Positions 10,132 through 17,914 of a stretch of 32,419 nucleotides of DNA are shown in pieces (within the stretch, counting starts at the first letter, position 1; every line of letters starts with the position of its first letter). Both the position numbers and the translations under genes were made by a program. The stretch lies in assembly GCA_001839685.1 (NCBI GenBank), contig MLAK01001123.1, positions 1 through 32,419 of the forward strand, in the 5' to 3' direction. The notes beneath the pieces are model-generated. The model saw nothing but the letters and a program-made list of their open reading frames with translations, made no database searches and was not told where the DNA came from. The stretch comes from Tritrichomonas foetus (Eukaryota; Parabasalia; Tritrichomonadida; Tritrichomonadidae).

Positions 10132-11922
10132 ATGATTGCGCTTTTATCATTATTAGTTCGGTTTGCTATTTCAGAAAGATCGTTCAAGATCGTAGGTAAT
10201 GAATTTCAAATGGATGGAAAGCCATTCCAATATATTTCTGGATCTTTTCATTATTTCCGTCAAAATCCAGAATACTGGGAAGAGAATATGAAAAAGATGA
10301 GGCATGGAGGATGCAACTGTGTTCAAACATATGTCGCTTGGAATCTTCATGAACCGAAAAAAGGTGTTTTCAATTTTGAAGGAATGGGCGATATCGTCCG
10401 TTGGGTTGAGTTAGCAGCAAAGTATGGAATTTATGTTATATTAAGACCAGGTCCATATATCTGTGGAGAATGGGAATTAGGTGGTTACCCATATTGGATG
10501 TTGAAAGAAGAGAATATGGTTGTTCGTTCATCTAATGAAGTTTATATGAAGCATGTAACAGATTGGTTCACTGTTTTATTTGGAAAATTAAAGCCACACA
10601 TGTACCATAATGGTGGAAATATTATTCTTGTTCAAATTGAAAATGAATATGGTTCTTATTCAACATGTGATCAAGAATATCTTGGACAATTAGCTGATCT
10701 CACTGAAGAAATTTTAGGAAAGGAAACACAACTTTTCACAACTGATGGTTCTGGAGAAGGTTACTTAAAGTGTGGATCAATCATATCTCGTGCTTATGCA
10801 ACTGTAGATTTTGGAGCAGGAGATCCAACATGGGCATTTGAACTTGAAAGAACTTGGAACAATGGTGCAGGACCATATGTCAACTCTGAATTTTATACTG
10901 GCTGGTTAGATCATTGGGGAGATCAACATCATAAAACTGATGCTGAGTCAATTTCATCATCTCTCGATAAGATGCTTTCAATGGGTGGTAGTGCCAATAT
11001 GTACATGTACTTTGGTGGAACAAACTTTTATTTCTATAATGGTGCTAATGGAGGAAAAGATTCATATGCAATCGATCCAACATCATATGATTATGATGCA
11101 CCTCTAAGTGAAACTGGTGATATGACATGGAAATATGAAAAAATTAGGGAAGTCGCCAAGAAGTATTTTGATGTACCAGATTTAGATGTCCATAATTCCA
11201 CGAAGAAAAGTTATGGAACTTTAACCTTTACAGAAGGAATTTCAATTTATGATGCTCTACCTACAATTGGCGTTGCTAAAGCGCAGGCTGACACACCAAT
11301 GACAATGGAAGATCTTGATGTTGATTATGGTTTTGTTTTATATCAGACAAATCTTGGATCAGGTGGTGAATTAAATATTCCACACGTAAAAGATCGTGGT
11401 TATGTTTTTGTAAATAAGGAAAGACAATGCATTATTCAACACGCAGAAGAAAAAAGCTGTCAAATTGATGGAGGAAATTTGGATATTTTAGTCGAAAATA
11501 TGGGAAGATTAAATTATGGATATGATTTCTGGGAAAAGAAAGGTATCACAGATGGCGTTAAATTAGGAGATGAAGAAGTAACAGGTTGGACAATGACTGG
11601 ATTTAATTTAACCAATATTGGCGAACTTAAATTCACTTCAACACTCCCAACAAAAGTTCCATCATTTTATAAGGCAAAATTCACTGTTGATGAACTTGGT
11701 GATACATTCATCAACCCAACTGGATGGATAAGAGGAACAGTTTTTGTTAACAATTATAATATTGGAAGATATTGGAATATTGGACCTCAATTAACTTTAT
11801 ATATTCCAAAATATCTTCTCAAAGTTGGAGAAAATGAAATTATTGTCTTTGATTATGAAAGCCAATTCGATAGTGTACCAACAATGTCACTTGACGATGT
11901 TCATCAAATTGACATTAATTAA
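10132..11922 (+). CDS. Glycoside hydrolase family 35 beta-galactosidase, secreted
   Basis: A 596-residue enzyme with an N-terminal hydrophobic signal (MIALLSLLVRFAIS). Residues 20-330 form the GH35 barrel: the family signature RPGPYICGEWELGGYPYW is present, the proton donor is Glu172 in QIENEYGSY, and the nucleophile is Glu253 in NSEFYTGW. Both catalytic residues are intact. The C-terminal part carries jelly-roll beta domains including the GWIRGTVFVNNYNIGRYWNIGPQ motif typical of GH35 enzymes. It would remove terminal beta-linked galactose from glycoconjugates in lysosomes or outside the cell. Length is slightly below human GLB1 (677). Codon use resembles its neighbours, with no sign of recent transfer in composition. 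The ATG at 10132 is supported by the initiator-like element just upstream. Confidence 0.93.
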   Translation: MIALLSLLVRFAISERSFKIVGNEFQMDGKPFQYISGSFHYFRQNPEYWEENMKKMRHGGCNCVQTYVAWNLHEPKKGVFNFEGMGDIVRWVELAAKYGIYVILRPGPYICGEWELGGYPYWMLKEENMVVRSSNEVYMKHVTDWFTVLFGKLKPHMYHNGGNIILVQIENEYGSYSTCDQEYLGQLADLTEEILGKETQLFTTDGSGEGYLKCGSIISRAYATVDFGAGDPTWAFELERTWNNGAGPYVNSEFYTGWLDHWGDQHHKTDAESISSSLDKMLSMGGSANMYMYFGGTNFYFYNGANGGKDSYAIDPTSYDYDAPLSETGDMTWKYEKIREVAKKYFDVPDLDVHNSTKKSYGTLTFTEGISIYDALPTIGVAKAQADTPMTMEDLDVDYGFVLYQTNLGSGGELNIPHVKDRGYVFVNKERQCIIQHAEEKSCQIDGGNLDILVENMGRLNYGYDFWEKKGITDGVKLGDEEVTGWTMTGFNLTNIGELKFTSTLPTKVPSFYKAKFTVDELGDTFINPTGWIRGTVFVNNYNIGRYWNIGPQLTLYIPKYLLKVGENEIIVFDYESQFDSVPTMSLDDVHQIDIN

Positions 11923-12353
11923 TACTCTCTCTTTAGTAAAGTTTGATTTACTTAACAATAACTTTGATTCTTATTTTAATATGTATCGTTAGACTCATTT
12001 TCAATTTGCATACCAAACAATATTCAATAATACCAAACCATATTCAATAATACTAAAAAACATGTCTCAGTATTGCAAATAGAAAATTACCAATTAATCA
12101 TTTTTTAGTCATATGAAATTCACATAGGAAAAGCCTGATGAAGATTTTTTTCATCTACACCTTACATTATTCTCAACTGTTAGATATCCTCAAGATAATA
12201 CTGTAAATATTTTTCCTCTATCGAAATAACTTATGAATTCTAATTGAACCAAATATATTCACAAAAACGATAGATTGTTTGACATGGATGACGAAAATAA
12301 ACTATTGAAAGTCTAATTTTTGAATAGTTTTCCATCGTTCGATTTATTCTACT
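11923..12353. other. Intergenic region with a short tandem repeat
   Basis: A 431-bp AT-rich gap between two plus-strand genes. Apart from the 20-bp tandem repeat at 12011-12056 I see nothing. No TCAYT element lies directly before the AP-3 start at 12354. Confidence 0.5.
12011..12056. repeat. 20-bp tandem repeat
   Basis: Units taccaaacaatattcaataa (12011-12030) and taccaaaccatattcaataa (12031-12050) differ at one base. A third unit begins at 12051 (tactaa) and decays. Confidence 0.85.
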
Positions 12354-12842
12354 ATGATTTACGCTTTTTTCGTTATCAATGAAAATGGCGATATCCGCCT
12401 TGCTCGTGCCTATATTGAAATGAACCAAGAGACGAGAAATCGACTTGCCCACGAAGTTTTCAGAATGGTGTCCTCAAGAGCATCAAATTTATGCAATATC
12501 ATTCCCGGAGACGGAATCACAAGCTATCCATTCCAAAGGAAAGTTTCAATTGTTTACAGATCCTACGCCACTCTTTACGTCATTACAATAGTCGACGAAT
12601 GCGAAAACCCACTCGCCATGTTGGATATCATCCACACCTTTGTCGAAGTCCTCAACGGGTGCTTCAAGGATGTTTCCGAAGTTCAGCTCGCTTTCAACCC
12701 GGACAAAGCCCTTCAGGCTCTTGATTCTCTAATTAACGGTGGTCTCATCTTTGAAACTCAGAAAGAACTGGCCCTTTCCAGGCTTGCCGAAGAAAATGCA
12801 GCAGATAAGCGGTTCGGAATCAAAATGAACATCAACAAATAA
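12354..12842 (+). CDS. AP-3 clathrin-adaptor complex sigma subunit
   Basis: A 162-residue small adaptor chain, the usual size for the family, forming a longin-type fold. The start MIYAFFVINENGDIRLARAY and the central IVYRSYATLYVITIVDECENP and LDIIHTFVEVLNGCFKDVSE segments are typical of sigma subunits. Features favour AP-3 over AP-1 or AP-2: SSRASNLCN resembles the AP-3 SKRDENVCN segment, and GGLIFETQ resembles the AP-3 GGMVLETN segment. AP-3 sorts membrane cargo from Golgi or endosomes to lysosome-like organelles. GC content and use of C-ending codons are well above the neighbours, which suggests selected codon use in an expressed gene. The large chains (delta, beta3, mu3) are not in this window. 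Confidence 0.85.
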   Translation: MIYAFFVINENGDIRLARAYIEMNQETRNRLAHEVFRMVSSRASNLCNIIPGDGITSYPFQRKVSIVYRSYATLYVITIVDECENPLAMLDIIHTFVEVLNGCFKDVSEVQLAFNPDKALQALDSLINGGLIFETQKELALSRLAEENAADKRFGIKMNINK

Positions 12843-12979
12843 GCAGATTTTGCGTCGGGGTTTGATTTTCTTTCCATTTTTACGCTTTTTTTAATTCACT
12901 TTTTCTCCACCTTTTTGAGTGAGGTAGTTCATTCTGATGTTTCTTTTTCTTTCCAAATTAATAGTTTCTCTAAAAATCT

Positions 12980-12983
<4 letters not shown>

Positions 12984-13054
<71 letters not shown>

Positions 13055-13056
13055 TG
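12984..13056. repeat. T58 homopolymer followed by (TG)8 microsatellite
   Basis: Positions 12984-13041 are 58 consecutive T. They run directly into eight TG units at 13041-13056. The read length of such a tract is unlikely to be exact. Confidence 0.95.
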
Positions 13057-13283
13057 TTTTATTTTTCTCTGTTTTGTTATCCTGAAGATAATCATGAATA
13101 TGCGTACGTTTTGAGTTTTGCGAATTTGTTTCCTTTCCCTAATTTTGGATTTATATTATTGAAATGGATTTTCTCTGTGCTTTTTTCCCTAATGCACAAT
13201 TCCAGTGAATTTAATAACAATAAAACGTACCAAAATAGACAGTTAATGAGAAAATGAGGATTACTGCAGATTTTAAATAAATA

Positions 13284-13325
13284 TTGTAGTGAATAAGGCG
13301 AAACTACACAAATTCTTCACTACAA
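13284..13325. repeat. Hairpin, 10-bp stem
   Basis: ttgtagtgaa (13284-13293) is the exact reverse complement of ttcactacaa (13316-13325), with a 22-nt loop. Confidence 0.6.
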
Positions 13326-13522
13326 ATACTAGAAAACTCAACACAAGATTTTTAATGCATTTTTTTAAGCCAAACCAGGAAAAATGGTGCAGAAAATTTA
13401 CAGATTATTGCGATCAAGTTATGGTCGAACAAATGGTTTGAAATAGGATAGAAATTTGGAGAAAAGAGTCAATTTCGATCAATAAAATAAATAGAGAGTC
13501 TCATTTAATTTATATAAAACGA

Positions 13523-13628
13523 ATGATTTTTCGATGATAAAAACGTTACTCAGATGAACAAATTTCTAAAGAAGCTAAATAATATGTATATCACGTAATG
13601 TAAATTGTGATATCCAACGAAAAATCAT
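13523..13628. repeat. Nested inverted repeats
   Basis: atgatttttcg (13523-13533) is the exact reverse complement of cgaaaaatcat (13618-13628). Inside it, atatcac (13588-13594) pairs with gtgatat (13607-13613). Confidence 0.55.
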
Positions 13629-13945
13629 CACACTTCACCATATCAACGTTAAAAAATAAGATATCTTTCTTTGAGAATCACATAAATGAAGAATATATAT
13701 GAATGATATGTTTTTCACTCTACTCAACAAGGGCGAAGCTCTAAAAAAAGAATTCTCACTGACTTATTATTTTTCATTGAATGATTGTATACTTTATTCG
13801 TAATTGCATCATTATTTATGACTTTTTGATAAAGTTTCAATTCACTTTTTGTAAAAATGTCTACATTTCTGTTTATTTCGTTAAACCCCGATCATTTTCT
13901 CCAGATTTTTGTTAAAAAGTCAAAAAGTGACAGTAAAACCAAATG

Positions 13946-13973
13946 AAAAAGTTCACAATTCATTGAACTTTTT
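13946..13973. repeat. Hairpin, 10-bp stem, upstream of the ORP gene
   Basis: aaaaagttca (13946-13955) pairs exactly with tgaacttttt (13964-13973) across an 8-nt loop. It lies about 220 bp before the ORP start and next to an AAAAAGTGA motif. Confidence 0.65.
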
Positions 13974-14190
13974 GATCTGAATTCAATTATCAATTGTTTT
14001 TGTTAAAAATTGATAAAGGACAATTACGGTTTTGCCATCAATTTGAATTAAAAAAATCACTCAAAGAATAAAAATTCATCGATCAATTTGACCAAAACCG
14101 TGAATAACCGCAAAAATAAAAAAAAAGATTGAACATGTATCGTTTGTTCCACTTTTTTATAGACACACTTTGATAAAATCAGGTTTTAAA

Positions 14191-15363
14191 ATGTCGCTTT
14201 ATAACCGTAATGCTGCTCCAGTCAAATCAGATGCCCAGGTTATGGGTACCCTTGAAGGAAAAGACATCTATAACACCTCTTTTACCGGCGTTCCAAAAAC
14301 TGAGCTTAAACTCCCAGATGACGACTATGCTGGCGAACGCGAACGCGCAAAAACCCGCAACAGTGACTATGGTGTTAAGCCAATGACTCAAGAAGAGCTC
14401 GACGCCGAACGTGCCTTATCCTGGGTTCTCTTGAAGAAATTCACCATGTCCATCTTCAAGATGGATTTCACACGTTTCAGCTTCCCAGTTGGCTACAGTG
14501 AACAACGCTCCTTCCTTGAACGTACAGCCGATCTTTTCACCTTCATCGCAGACGACTATGCCCAGCAAATGGTTAATTGCTCAGTTCCTGAAACCCGTCT
14601 TCAACTCCTCGCCACCGGAATCTGCGCTGGCTTCTACATCTACCTCCAATCCAAGAAGCCATGGAACCCAGTTCTCGGAGAAACATATTATGGCAAATGG
14701 CCAAACGGTGTCGAAATCTTCGGCGAGCAGAGCAGCCACCACCCACCCATTTCAGACTTCCAAATCTTCGGCCCAAACAACTCCTGGAAATGCCACGCCA
14801 GATGCAACTTCACAATCAACTCTGGTGTTTTCCAAGTCGATGTCGTCCAACGCGGTACCTTCTATCTCGAATTCGCTGACGGAACAACATACGAATGGGA
14901 ATTCCCAACAATCTGCGTTCAAGGAATCATCCGTGGCGACCGTTACGTTCTTGTTAAGGGACCACTTATCGTCAAGGACACATTCAACGACCTCACAGTC
15001 CAAGTTGATATCGCACCAAAGGCAGACCGCTCAAAGGGTATCGCCAAGCAACGCCAAACCACTCTCTATGGTGGAATCCTCGACGGAACAGGAAAGAACT
15101 TCATCAGCAAGATAACAGGCGACTACACTGAAAAGATCGAAGTCGATGGTGAAGAACTTTGGAACATCGACACAAAGACAGCCCACAGACCAACCGCACA
15201 AGTCGATGAAGAGATGATCCTCCCATCAGACTGCAGATTCCGTATCGATCGTATGTACCTCATCAAAGAGAACATCGAAGTTGCAGATGAAGCCAAAATC
15301 ATCATCGAAGAAGCACAAAGACGTGAGGAGAAGCTTCGTGACTGCATCCCAGCTCAAGCTTAA
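14191..15363 (+). CDS. Oxysterol-binding protein-related protein (ORP), ORD only
   Basis: A 390-residue protein that is essentially one OSBP-related lipid-binding domain, with no PH domain or FFAT-type extension seen, like yeast Osh4/Kes1 (434 aa). The family signature EQSSHHPP begins at Glu179, where EQVSHHPP is canonical; the His-His pair binds phosphoinositide phosphate. An upstream segment NPVLGETYYG and the downstream YGGILDGTG also fit. Such proteins exchange sterol or phosphatidylserine for PI4P between membranes. The preferred start is the ATG at 14191; the in-frame TTG at 14170 is not needed. The gene is strikingly rich in C-ending codons (ATC, TTC, GGC, AAC) against an AT-rich background, a pattern of strong codon selection in a highly expressed gene. 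Confidence 0.92.
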   Translation: MSLYNRNAAPVKSDAQVMGTLEGKDIYNTSFTGVPKTELKLPDDDYAGERERAKTRNSDYGVKPMTQEELDAERALSWVLLKKFTMSIFKMDFTRFSFPVGYSEQRSFLERTADLFTFIADDYAQQMVNCSVPETRLQLLATGICAGFYIYLQSKKPWNPVLGETYYGKWPNGVEIFGEQSSHHPPISDFQIFGPNNSWKCHARCNFTINSGVFQVDVVQRGTFYLEFADGTTYEWEFPTICVQGIIRGDRYVLVKGPLIVKDTFNDLTVQVDIAPKADRSKGIAKQRQTTLYGGILDGTGKNFISKITGDYTEKIEVDGEELWNIDTKTAHRPTAQVDEEMILPSDCRFRIDRMYLIKENIEVADEAKIIIEEAQRREEKLRDCIPAQA

Positions 15364-15672
15364 AAAGACATTTAACTATTATATTTCAATCTTTTCATTT
15401 TATTGTTTTTTCACCTTTCTTTTCCTTTTGTTGAGTTACTTAATTCTTTGTCAACTGGTGCTCCTTTTCCATTCTCGATCAAGCGTCATGATTCTTCCAA
15501 ATGATTTGATTCATTCAAGAGACTTTTCATCAATAAAAACACAAACAACCAAAAAAGGATCGTCTTACTTTCGTGTATAAATATGAATGAAAAATATGAA
15601 TGTAAATAAAATTATGTAACAAGAAATTTAATCTAATAAATTAATATATTAATGGCACAAAAAGAGTTAGCT
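15364..15672. other. Convergent intergenic region, ORP / DWNN-RING
   Basis: A 309-bp gap holding the 3' ends of two converging genes. It is AT-rich with AATAAA words (for example near 15605). No gene is seen. Confidence 0.5.
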
Positions 15673-17511
15673 TTATCGTCGCCTCTTCTTCTCGTCACGG
15701 CGGTCATCGTGGCGGTCCTTCCTGTCTTTCTTGTCACGCTTCCGCTCATCGTCACGGCGTCGCCTTTCTTCCTCGCGTCTCCGGGACGCCTTGTCTTCGT
15801 CCCGATGTGAGCGATGTCTTTCATCGTTGATGATTGGATCGTCTCCACGTTTTTCACGGTCTCTGCTGCGGTCTCTGTCTCTTTCTCTGTCACGGTCCCT
15901 TCTTTCATCACGGTCGCGGTCCCTTCTTTCGTCTCTGTCGCGGTCTCTTCCACGCTCGCGCCTTTCATCGCGCTCTCTGTCCCTATCACTCCTATCGCGG
16001 TCTCTGTCTGACCTCTCACTTCTCTCTGATCTTTCACCTCTATCTGACCTTTCACTTCGTTCTGACCTTTCGCTGCTGTTTCTTTCTCTTCTATCATCAC
16101 GATCACGGTCACGGTCACGTCTCTCGTCACGTTCACGGTCTTTCCTATCATCGCGATCCCTTCGTCTTTCTCCACGGTCGCCTCGATCACTTCCACGGTC
16201 ACGGAGTTCGTCTCTTCTGTCGTCTCGTATTTCGATTTTCTTGTCGCGGTCTTCACGAGATCCTCCTCGTCTATCATCACGGATTTCTGGCTTTCTGTCA
16301 CGAGAGTCCCTCTTTCTATCGTCATCTCGGGATCGCCCGTAATCATTATAGTCATTGTCGTACCTGCCTCGCCTGAAATCGTCGCCATCTCGATTTTTAT
16401 CGTTATCACGATTTCTCCTTCCATAGTCGTCTTTGTTTCGTTTATTATCCCATTTCTTGTTATTGTAGTTATTGTAACCGTTGTCATCATTGTTATTGTT
16501 ATAATTATTATTATTGTTGTTGTTGTAATTGTTATTATAGTTGTTATAATTATTGTTATTATTGTAGTTGTTATTATAGTTGTTATTGTTGTTGTAGTTA
16601 TTATAATTATTATTGTTGTTATGATGCCAATCTTTCCTTCGATTTTGCTTGGAATTATAGTTGTCTTGGTATTCATCGATATCCATTATAATCATGTCAT
16701 TTCCGAATGATCTCTGCTTTTTGTTTGACGCCATTCTTTTATATTCGTCACTTCCTTTGAGTTTATCTGGATCAAACCTTTGCCATTCCTTGATTTCGTT
16801 TCTCAGTTGTGTCTCTTCTTGGAAATTCAATAAGAAAAGTGCACGCCTGCATTTTGGATTCGGGCAGCGCGGCTGATCTTCTGCAATGAGCGCTTCTGTG
16901 ATGCAGGAGTCGCAGAAAGCCATGTTACAGCACAAGGTGGTAGTGGCGGTCTTCAGGAGCCTGTGGCAGATCGGACAGAGCCATCTTTTCAAATCATTAA
17001 TGGTCCATCGATTTTCACTCAAAGGTGGCTCGTCAGTACGCTGGAAGCATGCCACTTCTCCGTAAGGTAAAATAACGTGACCTCTGGTTGGTCTGAAAGC
17101 GAAGCTTCTGGGGAAAGATTGTTCGCCGAAGAAAAATTGCTGTTGTTCTTTTTCGTTTTCGTCAGTCTGGTGAACAATTGGAATATTTGCTGGAACAACT
17201 GTTGCTGCTTCAGCACCTGTTTTCGACTCGCCGTCCTTCGTTTCGATCGATTTTTCGGTTTGGCCAAAAACAGCCGTAGGTAAACGAGAAACAATAACTG
17301 AAGTACTTCTAGGTATGAATTCACTTGGATCGTTGTATGATTTTAATGTTTGGGCGTTTTTGATGATTAATGTGACTTCTTTACGAGTTTCTAAATGTTC
17401 TTGCTTCATAATGAGTTCTCGAAGACGTGAAACCGAAATGGAATTCTGGTTGATAACAACATGTGATGACTTCTTCTTACAGCGAAATCGATATTCGACA
17501 CGAGAAGACAT
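15673..17511 (-). CDS. RBBP6/Mpe1-type DWNN-RING protein of mRNA 3'-end processing
   Basis: A 612-residue protein. Residues 1-78 form a DWNN ubiquitin-like domain: the order VEYRFR ... SISVSRLRELIM ... IKNAQT ... YNDPSEFIPRSTSVIVSRLP parallels human RBBP6. Residues 130-157 (SFPRSFAFRP ... GEVACF) match the region after the zinc knuckle in RBBP6 (its IPRSF segment), the part linked in yeast Mpe1 to pre-mRNA sensing. A RING-type domain at 179-221 has Cys 179, 182, 194/195, 200, 203, 216 and 221, with the CC-N-x2-FC-x2-C spacing of RBBP6. The CCHC zinc knuckle that should lie between DWNN and this region is absent. A long Asn/Tyr tract (about 297-345) and an Arg/Asp/Glu/Ser-rich tail (about 360-612) follow, as in RD/RS splicing factors. 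Expected role: the nuclear cleavage and polyadenylation factor. The repetitive tail creates long spurious frames on both strands. Confidence 0.9.
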   Translation of the reverse strand: MSSRVEYRFRCKKKSSHVVINQNSISVSRLRELIMKQEHLETRKEVTLIIKNAQTLKSYNDPSEFIPRSTSVIVSRLPTAVFGQTEKSIETKDGESKTGAEAATVVPANIPIVHQTDENEKEQQQFFFGEQSFPRSFAFRPTRGHVILPYGEVACFQRTDEPPLSENRWTINDLKRWLCPICHRLLKTATTTLCCNMAFCDSCITEALIAEDQPRCPNPKCRRALFLLNFQEETQLRNEIKEWQRFDPDKLKGSDEYKRMASNKKQRSFGNDMIIMDIDEYQDNYNSKQNRRKDWHHNNNNNYNNYNNNNNYNNNYNNNNNYNNYNNNYNNNNNNNYNNNNDDNGYNNYNNKKWDNKRNKDDYGRRNRDNDKNRDGDDFRRGRYDNDYNDYGRSRDDDRKRDSRDRKPEIRDDRRGGSREDRDKKIEIRDDRRDELRDRGSDRGDRGERRRDRDDRKDRERDERRDRDRDRDDRRERNSSERSERSERSDRGERSERSERSDRDRDRSDRDRERDERRERGRDRDRDERRDRDRDERRDRDRERDRDRSRDREKRGDDPIINDERHRSHRDEDKASRRREEERRRRDDERKRDKKDRKDRHDDRRDEKKRRR

Positions 17512-17914
17512 CCAAATAAGTTTAACTTTTTCAATACATATCGTCTCCTAGCCTCATTCACCAATATAGATTAGATACTCTTATTTTCGTTGTTATTTTT
17601 ATAAAAAGATAAATAGTTACAATTTATATACAAATTATACTTTTTTTGTTCAAAAAGAGACTTTAATATCAAGATAGAATTGCAATATTTATTCCAAATG
17701 TATTTAACTTTTTCTTATTTTATTTGTTCAATATTTGAATAATGAAGCCGAATAGTTATTTAATATTATCTCAAAGAATTCTATGAAGACCACTTTTGAA
17801 TTTTTCAGTCACACTTTCAATATTTTCACAAAAATCTTTGCATTTGTCTATTTATGGCTTTAAAAAGTGACTGACATTCAAAAATGATTTCCCAACACAA
17901 GTAAATTTTTTAGG
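17512..17914. other. Divergent intergenic region, DWNN-RING / 7TM
   Basis: A 403-bp AT-rich gap with the promoters of two divergent genes. An AAAAAGTGA word lies at 17862-17870, about 45 bp before the 7TM start. A seven-codon upstream frame (ATG at 17884 to TAA) precedes the 7TM gene. No clear TCAYT element is seen. Confidence 0.45.

Larger units (their letters stand above)
12843..14190. other. 1.35-kb intergenic region with homopolymer and hairpins
   Basis: It contains the T58/(TG)8 tract, three TCACTTTTT-type 9-mers (12896-12904 and 13842-13850 plus, 13922-13930 minus), and a cluster of inverted repeats between 13284 and 14101. The open frame running through the T tract (poly-Phe) is not a gene. 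A TTG in frame with the ORP gene at 14170 precedes its true ATG. Confidence 0.5.

Noticed and set aside
10132..11922. Bacterial origin by lateral transfer of the GH35 gene.
   Set aside because: GH35 enzymes are widespread in eukaryotes, and base composition and codon use match the neighbouring native genes; the sequence alone gives no support for recent transfer.
12937..13257. A 106-codon frame containing poly-Phe.
   Set aside because: It is created by the T58 and TG tracts and has no other coding character.
14489..15115. A 208-codon Ser/Thr/Pro-rich frame inside the ORP gene.
   Set aside because: It is a +1-type shadow of the C-ending-codon-rich ORP gene, whose frame carries the EQSSHHPP signature.
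15633..16676. A 347-codon Ile/Thr-rich frame on the minus strand, and Ser/Arg-rich and His/Phe-rich frames on the plus strand, over the DWNN-RING tail.
   Set aside because: They arise from the trinucleotide-biased Asn and Arg/Asp repeats of the real gene read in other frames; the DWNN-RING frame is uninterrupted and has recognisable domains.
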